NCBI GenBank assembly: GCA_963698645.1
Contig: CAVORP010000004.1
Location: 62,001 to 126,000, forward strand
DNA length: 64,000 nt
DNA from: Ovoidimarina sp963698645
Lineage (GTDB): Bacteria > Pseudomonadota > Alphaproteobacteria > Rhodobacterales > Rhodobacteraceae
Direction: 5' to 3'
This document shows, in pieces, positions 37,438 to 48,194 of the stretch. A program made the position numbers and the translations under genes. The notes under the pieces are model-generated. The model did not search any database and was not told the origin of the DNA. It saw only the letters and a program-made list of their open reading frames with translations. Each line of letters starts with the position of its first letter. The first letter of the stretch is position 1.

Positions 37438-37988
37438 TCAGTCTCCCCTTTGCGCCGCCACCGATCGCATCGCCTCTTGCAGATCATGCACTGCCGTCTT
37501 CGCCATCGACCGGAACACCAGGATCTCCCATCGCTCGGGGCCGGTCCGCATCAGCGTCGCCGTCATGTGGAACAAAAGCGTCCGCGCCGCGTGGCCCACT
37601 TCGAAAACCCGGTCGCGCAGGTCGACGGGGGTCAGCCGCGCCAGAACCTCGCGCGCGTCGGAGCCTTCCAGCACAAGCCAGGCCCAGGCATCGGATTGAT
37701 CGGTCAACGCCGCCTGCCCGACCGCGACCTCCGGCCCAAGGACCATGGCCTGTCCGGGCCCGGTCCAGACGACGCGCGCGCCCGCGCTTGCCCGTCATCT
37801 CGGTTGTTCGGTGGGGCCGGGAAACCCGGCGCCGATGGCCTTGACCAGCGCGGCCGAGACCGCCTCTTCCTGCCCGCAAAGGGTGCCACCGACGTGATGC
37901 GGCCAGACTCGGCCTCGCTCAGCACCACCGTGCCATGGTGCAGCGGCAAAAGCCCCGCCGCCGGTGACGTTGCCACAAGGTCAATCAC
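37438..37988 (-). CDS. soxG: Sarcosine oxidase gamma subunit (frameshift and in-frame TGA)
   Basis: The GTG at 37988 overlaps the soxA end. The protein starts VIDLVATSPAAGLLPLHHG. A base appears missing near 37874, after which it reads QEEAVSAALVKAIGAGFPGP. An in-frame TGA at 37795-37797 then precedes ASAGARVVWTGPGQAMVLG and the conserved C-terminus. Corrected length is about 183 residues. The gamma subunit is a structural part of heterotetrameric sarcosine oxidase. The TGA is not explained by a single indel, so either a substitution error or real inactivation is possible. Confidence 0.85.
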
Positions 37989-40916
37989 GCACCCGCCCTC
38001 CCTCTGGATCAAAGAACACCGGGTCGCAGACCTCGCAGATCGCGTCCACATCCCGCACCTGATCGCGCACGCGGATCTTCTCGCCGATCCGTGCCGGACC
38101 GTTTGCAAGGAACCCCAGCGCAAGATGGGTCCGAAGCGTGGGCGACCAGCAGACAGAAGTCAGATAGCCCTGATCGTTGGCGGGCGTCAGCGCCGCACCG
38201 GGCGCAAAAAGATGCGCGCCTGCGGTCAGGCTCGCTCTCGGGTTCCACCGGTTTCAGCCCCACGAGCCGCGCACGCCCCTCGTCCAGAAGGCCCGGGCGC
38301 CGCGAGGCGGTATTGCCGATGCAATCCTTCTTCTGCGACACCATCCGGTCCATGCCGACATCGAAGGCGGTAGTCCGCCCGTGGATCTCGGCATGGGTGA
38401 TGAACCCCTTCTCGATCCGCAGGACGTTGAGCGCTTCCATCCCGTAGGGCCCGCCGCCCAGCGCCTCGGCCTGCCGCGCCAGATGCGACCAGAGCGACGC
38501 CCCGAACCGCGACGGCACGGCAAGCTCATAGGCATGCTCCCCCGAGAACGAGATCCGGAACAGCCGCCCCGAAACGCCGCCCAACGCGACCGTCCCGCAG
38601 GACATGAAGGGCCAGCGTCTCCCCATCGACAGGCGCGTCCAGAAGCCCGTTCAGCAGGTCCCGCGCCCTTGGCCCCGCGACCGCGAATTGCGCCCATTGC
38701 TCGGTCACCGAAATGAAACGAACGTTCAGTTCCGGGCAAAGGCACTGATGCACGAAGTCCAGATGCTGCATCACCTCGCCCGCCGCCGCCGTGGTCGTGG
38801 TCATCACGAAATGATCGTCGCCCAGCCGTGCCGTGGTGCCGTCATCCATCACATGCCCGTCCTCGCGCAGCATGAGACCATAGCGGACGCGCCCGACCTT
38901 CAGGGTCGAGAAGGTATTCGCATAGACGAAATCCAGAAACCTCGCGGAATCAGGTCCTTGTATGTCGATCTTGCCAAGGGTCGAGACATCCGCGACCCCG
39001 ACGCTATTGCGGACATAGCCGACCTCGCGGTCGCAGGACTCCCGCCAGGTGCCTTCGCCATCCTTCGGGAAATAGGATGGGCGGTACCACAGGCCCGCCT
39101 CGACCATCACCGCGCCTCGGGCAATGCTGTCGGCATGGGAGGTGGTGAACCGCTGCGGCGCGAACCCCGCGCCCCGCGCACCCGCGCCCATCGCCGAAAG
39201 TGCCACGGGAACAAAGGGCGGGCGGAACGTGGTGGTCCCGGTCTCCGGGGATCGTGCGGCCGGTCGCATCGGCCAGGATCGCCAACGCCCCCATGTTCGA
39301 GCTCTTGCCCTGATCCGTCGCCATCCCTTGCGTGGTGTAGCGCTTCATATGCTCGACCGAGCGGAAGTTCTCCTGCGCGGCCAGCGTGATGTCCTTCACG
39401 GTCACATCGTTCTGGAAATCGAGCCAGGCCCGCCCTTTGCCCGGCACATGCCAGAACGGCGTCAGGGCAAACTTCGCATCCGAAGCCTCTGGCACAGCTG
39501 ACTTTTTCGCCTTCACGCCCAAGCGCAGCCAGCGCCTCCTCCGCCGCGCGCAATCCATCGGCAAGGCATCCGGCCGTCGAAAAGACGCCATTGGCTGCGC
39601 CGCAGGCGATCATCCCCGGAACCGCGCCTTCGGCAGGCACGAAGGCGGCGATATCCTCGCGCCAGACCGGGCGGCCATTCATGTGGCAGGTCAGGTGCAC
39701 AGACGGGTTCCACCCGCCCGAAACCGCAAGACAATCGGTGGCGATGGTCCGCGCGCCGCCGGCATGGCGGATCTTGATATCGGTCAGGCCCAGACGCCCG
39801 ATGCTACCGGTCACCACACCCTCGGTGAACACCGGGTAATCTTCGGAAAGCGGCGCTTCGGCGCGCGTGTCGATCACGCCGGCGACCGTCACCCCCGCCG
39901 CCACCATGTCGCGCGCGGTGCGATGACGCATCGTCGTTATTGGCGAATACCGTGACCCGCTTGCCCGGTGCGACGCCCCATCGGTTCAGATAGGCGCGCA
40001 CCGCCCCCGCCGTCATGATCCCCGGCCGGTCGTTGTCGCGAAACGCGATGGGGCGCTCCAGCGCGCCCGCCGCCAGCACGGCCCGCCGCGCCACGATCCG
40101 CCAGAAGGTCTCGAGCGGCGCGTCCCCCACCGCCGTCAGATGATGCGAGACACGCTCGAGCGCCCCATAGGTCCCGCCGTCATAGGCGCCGGTCACCGTC
40201 GTGCGCAGCATCACCCGCACATTGGGCAGGCCCGCCAGTTCGGCCATGATCCCGTCGACCCAGACCGGCCCGGGCATACCGCCCACCTCCTCGACCTCGG
40301 CCAGAAGCCGGCCGCCCGCGCGCGCCTCCTCGCAGGCAAGGATCACATCCGCCCCGGCCCGGCCCGCCGCAAGCGCCGCCATCAGCCCCGCGGGACCGGC
40401 CCCGATCACCAGCAGGTCGCAATGCGCAAAGGCCCGGTCATAGCGGTCCGCATCGGGCAGGCCCGACAGCGCGCCAAGACCGGCCGCGCGCCGGATCACC
40501 GGTTCATAGAGCTTTTCCCAGAAGCTGCGCGGCCACATGAACGTCTTGTAATAGAACCCCGCCGACAGGAACGGCGCCACCAGATCGTTGACCTGCATCG
40601 CGTCCCATTCAAGCGAGGGCCACGCGTTCTGGCTCCGCGCCTCCAGCCCGTCAAAGATCTCCTGCACCGTGGCGCGGGTATTGGGCGTCTGCGCGGCGCC
40701 CCTCCCGATGGTGACAAGGGCGTTGGGTTCTTCCGACCCCGCCGTCAGGACGCCCCGCGGCCGGTGATACTTGAACGATCGCGCCATCAGCCGCACATCG
40801 GCGGCCAGAAGCGCCGAGGCCAGCGTATCGCCCGGGTGGCCGTGATAGCTCTTGCCATCGAAGCGGAAGGACACCGTCCGCGACCGGTCGATCAGCCCCC
40901 TGCCCTCGACCCTCAT
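37981..40916 (-). CDS. soxA: Sarcosine oxidase alpha subunit (five frameshifts)
   Basis: About 976 residues after correction. The N-terminus has a ferredoxin-like region (GKSYHGHPGDTLASALLAAD). A dinucleotide-binding domain follows (CDLLVIGAGPAGLMAALAAG) with SGGWNPSVHLTCH and GAANGVFSTAGCLADGLRAA. The C-terminal half is a folate-binding aminomethyltransferase-like domain (GLWYRPSYFPKDGEGTW, FSGEHAYELAVP, GMEALNVLRIEKGFITH). One extra base lies near each of 39933, 39518-39520, 39247-39250, 38611 and 38229. It holds NAD, helps pass electrons, and delivers formaldehyde to THF to make 5,10-methylene-THF. The start overlaps the soxD stop (ATGA). Confidence 0.92.
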
Positions 40917-41173
40917 GCGCCGCGCTCCGCCACTGCGCGGGTCGCGCGGAACTCATGGGTGGTCACGTGGCGCTCGGCCACGAGCCAGGTGGCACAGGGA
41001 GCATGATACCAAAGCTCTTCGGACCAGCCCGCCGGGTTCTCGCGATTGTGCAGGTAATCGTCCCAAGCGGCCTCTCCCGCATCCGGCGCTGGCCGGTCGC
41101 ACAGAAGCGCATGCCCGCGATAGCTGAACTCGCGACTGTCACGCGGCCCGCAATGGGGGCATGTCACTTGCAT
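40913..41173 (-). CDS. soxD: Sarcosine oxidase delta subunit
   Basis: The 86-residue zinc-binding subunit begins MQVTCPHCGPRDSREFSYRG, with the first Cys pair of the zinc site, and has Cys and His residues later (HAPCATWL). DYLHNRENPAGWSEELWYH is family-typical. It is intact and lies between soxB (56 bases upstream) and soxA (ATGA overlap), the standard BDAG order. Confidence 0.95.
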   Translation of the reverse strand: MQVTCPHCGPRDSREFSYRGHALLCDRPAPDAGEAAWDDYLHNRENPAGWSEELWYHAPCATWLVAERHVTTHEFRATRAVAERGA

Positions 41174-41229
41174 CCGACCGGTCCTTCAACATGTCCCAAA
41201 TATGCACGCATCCAAGATCCGAAGCCCCC

Positions 41230-42483
41230 TCAATGCAGATTGTGCTGAGAGCCGGTGCCCTCTTCATCCATCAGCCCCGCCCCGGTCCGGAACCGGTCCA
41301 GCCGGAATCGCGCAGCACTCTCATGTGGCCGGTCCTGCGCCAGAAGGTGCGCAAAGGCAAAGCCCGAGCCCGGAACCGCCTTGAACCCGCCATAGCACCA
41401 GCCGCAATTCAGATAGAGCCCCTCGATATGGGTCCGGTCGATCACCGGCGAGCCATCGGGCGACATATCCATGATCCCGCCCCATGACCGCAGCATCCGC
41501 GCCTTGCCGATGGCCGGCATCAGCGTCATCGCCGCCTCGACCACGTGTTCGGCCATGGGCAGGTTCCCGCGCGCCGCATAGGAGGCATAGAAATCAAGGT
41601 CGCCGCCGAAGACCAGCCCGCCCTTGTCCGACTGGCTGATATAGAAATGCCCCATTCCAAAGGTCACCACCGTGTCGATGATGGGCTTCAGCCCCTCGGT
41701 CACGAAGGCCTGCAACACATGGCTTTCGATCGGAAGCCGCATCCCGGCCATGGCCGCGACCTGGCTTGACCGTCCGGCGACCACGATCCCCACCTTTTTC
41801 GCGCGGATCGCACCCCGGCTGGTCTGAACGCCCGTGACACGGCCATTCTCGATATCGATCCCCGTGACCTCGCAATTCTGGATCAGGTCGACGCCCCGGC
41901 TGTCCGCCGCCCGCGCAAAGCCCCATGCCACCGCATCATGGCGCGCGGTGCCGCCGCGCGGATGGTAAAGGCCGCCATAGACCGGGAAGCGCACATTGTC
42001 GAAATCGATGATCGGAACCAGCTTGCGCACCCCCTCGCGATCCAGAAGCACCGCATCGTCGCCCTGTGTGATCATCGTGTTCGCCCGGCGATTGGCATAG
42101 TCGCGCTGGCCGTCGGAATGGAACAGGTTGATGATCCCGCGCTGGGAATGCATCACGTTGTAATTGAGATCCGCCTCAAGACCTTCCCACAACTTCAGGG
42201 AATGGCTGTAGAATTCCGAGTTTCCCGGCATGTTGTAATTGGCGCGCACGATCGTGGTGTTCCGCCCCACATTGCCGCCTCCCAGATAACCCTTTTCGAG
42301 CACCGCCACGTTCCGCAGACCGTGCTCCTTCGCAAGGTAATGCGCCGTGGCAAGCCCGTGGCCGCCGCCGCCGATGATGATGATGTCGTACTCGGGCTTG
42401 GGGTCGGGATTGCGCCAGACAGGCCGCCAACCCCTGTTGCCGGTCAGCCCCTCGGCAATGACCTTCAGCCCCGAATACCGCAT
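41230..42483 (-). CDS. soxB: Sarcosine oxidase beta subunit
   Basis: The intact 417-residue flavoprotein subunit oxidises sarcosine (N-methylglycine) to glycine and a C1 unit. Its FAD site is YDIIIIGGGGHGLATAHYLA near the N-terminus. ARHDAVAWGFA contains the His position that in characterised homologues carries covalent FMN. LYLNCGWCYGGFKAVPGSG is the C-terminal flavin block. The start MRYSGLKVIAEGL at 42483 matches family N-termini. It is the first gene of the sox operon. No glyA or formyl-THF deformylase gene, often linked elsewhere, is in the window. Confidence 0.96.
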   Translation of the reverse strand: MRYSGLKVIAEGLTGNRGWRPVWRNPDPKPEYDIIIIGGGGHGLATAHYLAKEHGLRNVAVLEKGYLGGGNVGRNTTIVRANYNMPGNSEFYSHSLKLWEGLEADLNYNVMHSQRGIINLFHSDGQRDYANRRANTMITQGDDAVLLDREGVRKLVPIIDFDNVRFPVYGGLYHPRGGTARHDAVAWGFARAADSRGVDLIQNCEVTGIDIENGRVTGVQTSRGAIRAKKVGIVVAGRSSQVAAMAGMRLPIESHVLQAFVTEGLKPIIDTVVTFGMGHFYISQSDKGGLVFGGDLDFYASYAARGNLPMAEHVVEAAMTLMPAIGKARMLRSWGGIMDMSPDGSPVIDRTHIEGLYLNCGWCYGGFKAVPGSGFAFAHLLAQDRPHESAARFRLDRFRTGAGLMDEEGTGSQHNLH

Positions 42484-42624
42484 GCGCCGAACTCCACATC
42501 CCGCCAAGGCCAAGAGGCCCGGTTCCGCACCAGATTTCAACGTCTTCGGACAAAAACCCCGCCCGGTCCCGACATGCCGTTGTCTGTCAGCGACCGGCCG
42601 GGGCGCGCAACGCTCCGAAAGCGG

Positions 42625-44064
42625 CTAGAGACCCTTCGCGCGGTAGCTTGCCGCAATCCTCTGGATCGCCACCACATAGGCCGCCACCCGCAGGTCGGTC
42701 ACGTCATCGCGGCCATGCCAGACCTCGCGCATGGATTGGTAGGCCGCGCGCATCGTGTCATCCAGACCCGACCGGACAAGCTCCAGCTCGCCCGCGCCCC
42801 GCAGGTACTTGTCCTTGAACCCGGGGCTGAGTGTCCATCCGACGCCACTGTCCTTCGACAGCCGCTCCAGCTCGTCCACCAGAAGCTGGTGCCGCGCCTC
42901 TTCCTGCCGCCGCTGCATCCGGCCAAAGCGGATATGGCTGAGGTTCTTGACCCATTCGAAATAGGAGACGGTCACACCGCCGGCATTGGCATACATGTCG
43001 GGCACGATCACCGTCCCCTTCTTGCGCAGGATGTCATCCGCCCCGGCGGTCACCGGGCCGTTCGCCGCCTCGATGATCAGCGGCGCCTTGATCCGGGCCG
43101 CGTTGCCGAGGTTGATGACCCCTTCCACGGCAGCGGGAATCAGGATGTCGCATTCGGCCTCCAGTACCGACAGCCCGTTCTCGACGAATGTCGCATCCGC
43201 ATAGCCCTTCACCCCTCCATGGGCGGCGATCCAGTGGCGCACCGCCTCGACATCAAGGCCGTCTTCGTTCACCAGCGCACCGTCCCGTTCGATGATACCG
43301 ATGATCAGCGCGCCGTCCTCCTCTGACAGGAACTTCGCCGCGTGATACCCCACGTTTCCAAGCCCCTGAACGACGATCCGCTTTCCGTCGAGCGTCCCCG
43401 AAAGCTTCGCGGCCGCCACATCCTCCGGATGCCGGAACAATTCCTGCAGCGCGTATTGCACACCACGCCCGGTCGCCTCGACCCGGCCCTGGATACCGCC
43501 CGCATGGGCCGGTTTGCCGGTGACGCAGGCATTGGCGTTGATATCGGTCGTGTTCATCCGCTTGTACTGATCGGCGATCCACGCCATCTCGCGCTCGCCC
43601 GTGCCCATGTCGGGCGCAGGCACGTTCTGCGAGGGATGGATCAGGTCGCGCTTGGCCAGTTCATAGGTGAAACGCCGGGTGATCAGTTCCAGCTCATGCT
43701 CGTCATATTCGCGCGGATCGATGCACAGACCGCCCTTCGAGCCGCCAAAGGGCGTCTCCACCAGCGCGCATTTATAGGTCATCAGCGCCGCAAGCGCCTC
43801 GACTTCGTTCTGATTGACCGAGGTGGCATAGCGGATGCCACCCTTGACCGGCTCCATATGTTCGGAATGCACGCTGCGATAGCCGGTAAAGGTGCGGATC
43901 CCGCCGCGCAACCGCACCCCGAAACGCACCGTATAGGTCGCGTTGCAGACGCGTATCTTTTCCTCAAGACCCGGCGGAAGATCCAGAAGCGCCACCGCGC
44001 GGTTGAACATCAAATCCACGGATTCGCGGAATCCCGGCTCCGTCAGTTTCGAGAGATCAGTCAT
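42625..44064 (-). CDS. gdhA: Glutamate dehydrogenase
   Basis: The 479-residue enzyme interconverts glutamate with 2-oxoglutarate and ammonium using NAD(P). Motifs are the substrate-binding KGGIRYATSVNQNEVEALAA, catalytic region ALVETPFGGSKGGL, PAPDMGTGEREM, and the Rossmann motif VVQGLGNVGYHAA. The start MTDLSKLTEPGF at 44064 has GGAAGGG upstream. It is intact. Coenzyme preference cannot be read safely. It may share direction with, but not necessarily the promoter of, soxBDAG (141-base gap). Confidence 0.95.
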   Translation of the reverse strand: MTDLSKLTEPGFRESVDLMFNRAVALLDLPPGLEEKIRVCNATYTVRFGVRLRGGIRTFTGYRSVHSEHMEPVKGGIRYATSVNQNEVEALAALMTYKCALVETPFGGSKGGLCIDPREYDEHELELITRRFTYELAKRDLIHPSQNVPAPDMGTGEREMAWIADQYKRMNTTDINANACVTGKPAHAGGIQGRVEATGRGVQYALQELFRHPEDVAAAKLSGTLDGKRIVVQGLGNVGYHAAKFLSEEDGALIIGIIERDGALVNEDGLDVEAVRHWIAAHGGVKGYADATFVENGLSVLEAECDILIPAAVEGVINLGNAARIKAPLIIEAANGPVTAGADDILRKKGTVIVPDMYANAGGVTVSYFEWVKNLSHIRFGRMQRRQEEARHQLLVDELERLSKDSGVGWTLSPGFKDKYLRGAGELELVRSGLDDTMRAAYQSMREVWHGRDDVTDLRVAAYVVAIQRIAASYRAKGL

Positions 44065-44462
44065 ATCAACCCTTCCATTTTGGACCGTCCGGCGAATCGC
44101 AGGCGGGCTCTTTCTTGCCACAAGCCTACCTCTCTGAGGCCGGTTTGCACCCCCATTAGTTTGCGATTGGCCGATTCGCCCGCGCCCGCTCCAGTCGGCG
44201 GCGGGCCTTCAAGGGGCGTTCGTGAAGGAGGCGGAAATTGGAAACGATCCGCTGCAAACACCCTCAAGTAGGCTGCGGAACGCGAACAATGAGGCACCTA
44301 AATCTCAGAAAACGCCCAATTTCTGCCGCAAGTATTCATCACAATCGATCCCAAATCACCTTTCTGCCCGCGCAGAGAGGCGAGTTCGGGAATGACGTTT
44401 GAAAATTGTCGGCCGCAAAAATTGGCTGGGACAGGTCGCGGACTGTTTAAGGAGTACGAAAG
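44065..44462. other. Divergent intergenic region between gdhA and the Tad genes
   Basis: About 400 bases with no convincing gene. It is more AT-rich towards the right. It must contain the gdhA promoter at the left and the Tad-gene promoter at the right. A clear ribosome site AAGGAG (from 44450) precedes the TTG start of the VWA gene. No CtrA-type box was seen here. Confidence 0.6.
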
Positions 44463-46377
44463 TTGGAAAATCGTTTTCTGAGGAATGACGGAACACCGCT
44501 CGCCCTGCCGTCCGACACCCCGGCAGACCGCAATGTATCGAAGATAGAACTGTTCCGCCGCGACGAGGACGGGACGCTGATCATCTTCAGCCTCTTCATC
44601 TTCGTCATGATCCTGTTCGTGGCCGGCATGGCGGTCGACCTGATGCGGTTCGAAACGAACCGGACCGCGCTTCAGAACACGCTCGATGGCGCGTCTCTGG
44701 CCGCCACCAACCTCGACCAGGAGCGGGATCCGGTCGATCTGGTCAAGGATATCATGGAAAAGCGCGGCTATGATCGCGACCTCGTCGTCGTGGTCCCCGA
44801 AGAAAGCTATTCCGGCGATATCGAATCCCCCGATCCGGGTACGCTGATGTCGCGTCGGGTCACGGCCTCCTACGGTCTGACCGTCAACACCTTCTTCATG
44901 CCGCTTCTGGGCATCGACACGCTCAAGCACCGGCACCTCCGGTCAGGCCTTCGAGCGCGTCCAGAACGTCGAAGTCTCGCTGGTTCTGGATATCTCCGGC
45001 TCGATGTCCGGGACCAAACTTGCTGACCTCGAAGACGTCGGCAAAGAAATTCTTCGACGAGGTGATCAACGAAGATGCCGAGGAAGGCGCCGTTTCGGTG
45101 TCGCTGGTCCCCTATAACCATACCGTCGTCGTGCCGGACATCATCCTCGACAACCTGACGACCAACGAAGTGGTCCCGGTCGCGACGCCCGAGGTCTATA
45201 CCGGCGCCCTGCTGGGCACGCCCTTCAACCACCCCGGATCGAAATGCGTCCGCTGGCGTGACGAGCGAAATGACGACGACCGATCTCGACACGAATTACC
45301 TCGCATTGCGCGCCGTCACCACGACGCAGCTGCTGGACATGATGGCCTATTATGATCCCGGCTCGAAAAGCGCGGGCCCCGGCGGCTCCTACGATCGCCC
45401 CGCCGACGAGAACAATCGTCGTTGCGACCCGACGCGCAGCCCGATCCTGCCGTATCAGACGACGAAACAGCCGCTCAAGGACCATGTGGAAGCCTTCTAT
45501 GCAGGTGGCAACACGGCCATCGACCACGGCATGAAATGGGGTGTGGCGCTGCTTGACCCGGCCTTCCGGTCTGTCGTCGATGACCTGATCGACAACCACG
45601 AATTCCCCGAGAAGCTCCGGGATCGTCCCTATGACTACGATTCCGATGCCTCGCTCAAGGTCGTGATCCTGATGACCGATGGCCAGAACACCGGCCAGTA
45701 CGACCTGAAGCCGGAATTCAAGCGTGGCCCAAGCCGGTTCTGGTATTCGGAAAAAGCGGCGAAGGACGAGATCGAGGATCCCAACAATCCCGGTGTCATG
45801 ATCGATGTCTCAGAACGAATACATCGTCGATGTGAACAACAACGGAAGCGCCGACCGCGACAAGGAATGGTATGACGGCTACTACATCCTCATGCCCGAT
45901 AACGGCGAAGGCACCCGTTTCCTGCGCCCGCACAAGCCGTGGGACTACACCAGCGACGCCCGGCTCTACTCGGTCGCCGAACTGCCCGACGATGCCCGTC
46001 AGGTTGACTATACCGAGCTTTACGATCGCTTCTCGGAAAACGCACTGGCCGAATTCTTCCGCGATGACGGTATCGGCGACTGGACTGCCCGGCAGGCCCA
46101 CCGCGTGGCGGACTACCAGCCGATCAGCGGTACGAAGGGCGATGAACGTCTGAACGGCGATACTGACCTCGGGCTTGCGGGCATCTGCGCCGCCGCCAAG
46201 AAGAACGCGGAAATCCTCGTCTACACCATCGCCTTTGGCGCAGGCGCGGATACCGGCGAAATGGCCAAGTGCTCGTCTGGCACCGGTTACGCGTTCACTG
46301 CCGATGACGGTGATCAACTCACCGAAGCCTTCGAGTCCATCGCGGCCTCGATCACAAGACTGAGGTTGACACAATGA
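44463..46377 (+). CDS. TadG-like VWA-domain pilus-assembly protein (four frameshifts)
   Basis: A TTG start with an AAGGAG site opens a protein with one membrane helix (RDEDGTLIIFSLFIFVMILF, about residues 33-56) of the TadE/TadG type and then a von Willebrand A domain with the MIDAS motif DISGSMSG. Later segments are VVILMTDGQNTGQYD and LAGICAAAKKNAEILVYTIA. Extra bases near 44927, 45031, 45267 and 45803 split it. The corrected protein is about 636 residues. It probably takes part in assembling Flp/Tad fimbriae at the inner-membrane/periplasm face. The stop overlaps the next gene (ATGA). Confidence 0.85.
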
Positions 46378-46962
46378 CGATCGGTTTGATCTCCGCGCTG
46401 CGCCGTTTCCGGCGCAGCGAAGACGGGCAGGCGACGATTGAATTCTGCATCCTGTTCCCGGCCTTCATCTCCATCATGCTGTGTTCGATCGAAGCGGGCA
46501 TCATGATGGTCCGCAACGTGATGCTCGAGCGGGGCGTGGACATCGCCGTGCGCGAATTGCGTCTGGGCGATCCGACGCCGCCCACCTACGATGAGTTCAA
46601 GCAATCGATCTGTGACAATGCGATCATCTTCAATGATTGCGATGAACTGCTTCAGGTGGCGCTGCAACCTGTCAGCACCGATACCTGGACAGGTCTGCCG
46701 AACCAGCTGACCTGCATCAACGAAGAGACCCACCTGGACGAAACCGATCCGATCAATCCGATTGTCGACACCACGTTCATTGGTGGCGGCAACAACGATC
46801 TGATGATCGTTCAGGCCTGCGGCCTGTTCGACCCCCTTCTTTGCACCCACGCGTCTCGGGTTGCAGATGCCACGCTATGACGCCGACCCCAACGACGAGT
46901 TCGTGTCAGACAAGTTCGCGCTTGTCGTGACCTCGGCCTTCGTCAACGAACCTTCGAGGTAA
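46374..46962 (+). CDS. TadE-like pseudopilin (one frameshift near the end)
   Basis: The N-terminus RRSEDGQATIEFCILFPAFI is the classic TadE-like prepilin-type helix with the Glu after the cleavage region. A periplasmic domain follows with Cys residues (SICDNAIIFNDCDE). The frame is lost near 46843-46858. Removing one base joins it to QMPRYDADPNDEFVSDKF and the end FVNEPSR at 46962, about 195 residues. It is a likely minor pilin of the Tad system. Confidence 0.87.
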
Positions 46963-46967
46963 CAGCA

Positions 46968-47573
46968 ATGCGCAGGCTTCTTTCCCCCCTTTCGCGGTTT
47001 CGCGCGTCCGAACAAGGCAGCTTGTCGGTCGAAGCGATCCTGATCTTCCCGATCCTGCTTTGGGCCTATGGGGCGATGTTCATCTATTGGGACGCGTTCA
47101 AGGCCCAGAACGTGAACCTCAAGGCCACCTACACGGTCGCCGACTTCATCTCGCGAGAGGTCGATCCGATCACGCCCACCGACATCGCGGGTCTGAGCGA
47201 TGTCTTTGCCTACCTGATCCGCAGCAACGAGGGTAACGACCTGCGCGTCACCGTTGTGGGCTATATCGTCGATCCAGCCGACCCGACCGGCGATCCGATC
47301 ATGGATTTCCGCTGGTCCCATGCCGTAGGCGCCTACACGGAGCATACCGATCTGACGGAAATCGCCGATGATCTTCCGCTCCTGACGGTCGGCGACGAGC
47401 TGATCTACGTTAAATCCCGCATGTGGTGGGATCCGCCCCTGAACTTCGACGTCAACTTCATCGGCCTGACCCGTCGCCAGATGAGCAACACCGTGTTCAT
47501 GGCCCCGCGCTTTACTCCGCAGGTCACATGGGACGGCAACGAGGATGGCGAAGCCGACGACCTGTCCAGCTAG
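46968..47573 (+). CDS. TadE-like pilus-assembly protein
   Basis: The intact 201-residue protein begins RFRASEQGSLSVEAILIFPI, again a TadE-type N-terminal helix with the conserved Glu, followed by a periplasmic domain (DAFKAQNVNLKATYTVADFI). It lies five bases after the upstream TadE-like gene. Three Tad-type genes in a row, without tadA/cpa genes, are a common satellite arrangement in Rhodobacterales. The main tad locus is expected elsewhere. Confidence 0.87.
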   Translation: MRRLLSPLSRFRASEQGSLSVEAILIFPILLWAYGAMFIYWDAFKAQNVNLKATYTVADFISREVDPITPTDIAGLSDVFAYLIRSNEGNDLRVTVVGYIVDPADPTGDPIMDFRWSHAVGAYTEHTDLTEIADDLPLLTVGDELIYVKSRMWWDPPLNFDVNFIGLTRRQMSNTVFMAPRFTPQVTWDGNEDGEADDLSS

Positions 47574-48043
47574 GACTGGCCTCTTTCGGCCACCAGAAGG
47601 GCGATGATCTCGGCCATGGCCTTGGCCTCATTGGCCGAGGTCACGCCTCCCACGCCCACGAAACGACCGACACGCCACCATAGCCCCGGGATCCACGCCC
47701 GGGGCGCGCGTGTGGACAGATGCAGCAGGAACCCGTTCGACGGCTTGAAGGCAAAGGTGCCCCGGTCGATCCCGGTGATCTCGTCGATCCGGGCCAGAAC
47801 CCGCCCCCGGCTGTCGGTCAGCGCCTCGCGCGTCAACTCGATCCGGTCCGCCGTCGCATGGTACATGCGCACCGCCCCCACAAGCGCCAGCGCGCCCACC
47901 GCCACCAGCAGGACCCGCAGAAAGACCGGGCCCTCCGGCAGGATCAGGCCAAGCCAGACCAGAATGACGCCAAGCGCCGCCTGAATGATCAGCGCCACCC
48001 AGCGCCGCGATGGCCTCGGGTTCAGTGTTGCAAGTATCTCCAT
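47570..48043 (-). CDS. Two-helix membrane protein of unknown function
   Basis: The 157-residue protein has two adjacent membrane helices (about 17-36 and 40-60) followed by a soluble domain reading RIELTREALTDSRGRVLARI, which resembles bacterial PH-like (bPH) folds. GLWWRVGRFVGVGGVTS lies near the end. It converges with the TadE-like gene, overlapping by four bases. Function unknown. Confidence 0.75.
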   Translation of the reverse strand: MEILATLNPRPSRRWVALIIQAALGVILVWLGLILPEGPVFLRVLLVAVGALALVGAVRMYHATADRIELTREALTDSRGRVLARIDEITGIDRGTFAFKPSNGFLLHLSTRAPRAWIPGLWWRVGRFVGVGGVTSANEAKAMAEIIALLVAERGQS

Positions 48044-48194
48044 CGGCGTCCCGTCCGTGTTGCGCGCCTTCCCCTAGCGGGAAACGCCCGGCTTGGCGAG
48101 AGCGCACAGCCCCTCTCCTTCCGCGCACAGTCTGAGCACTGGGAAACCGCCTGTTTGACGCCTATCTTCAAGGCGCACCAAAGGAGCAATTGCC

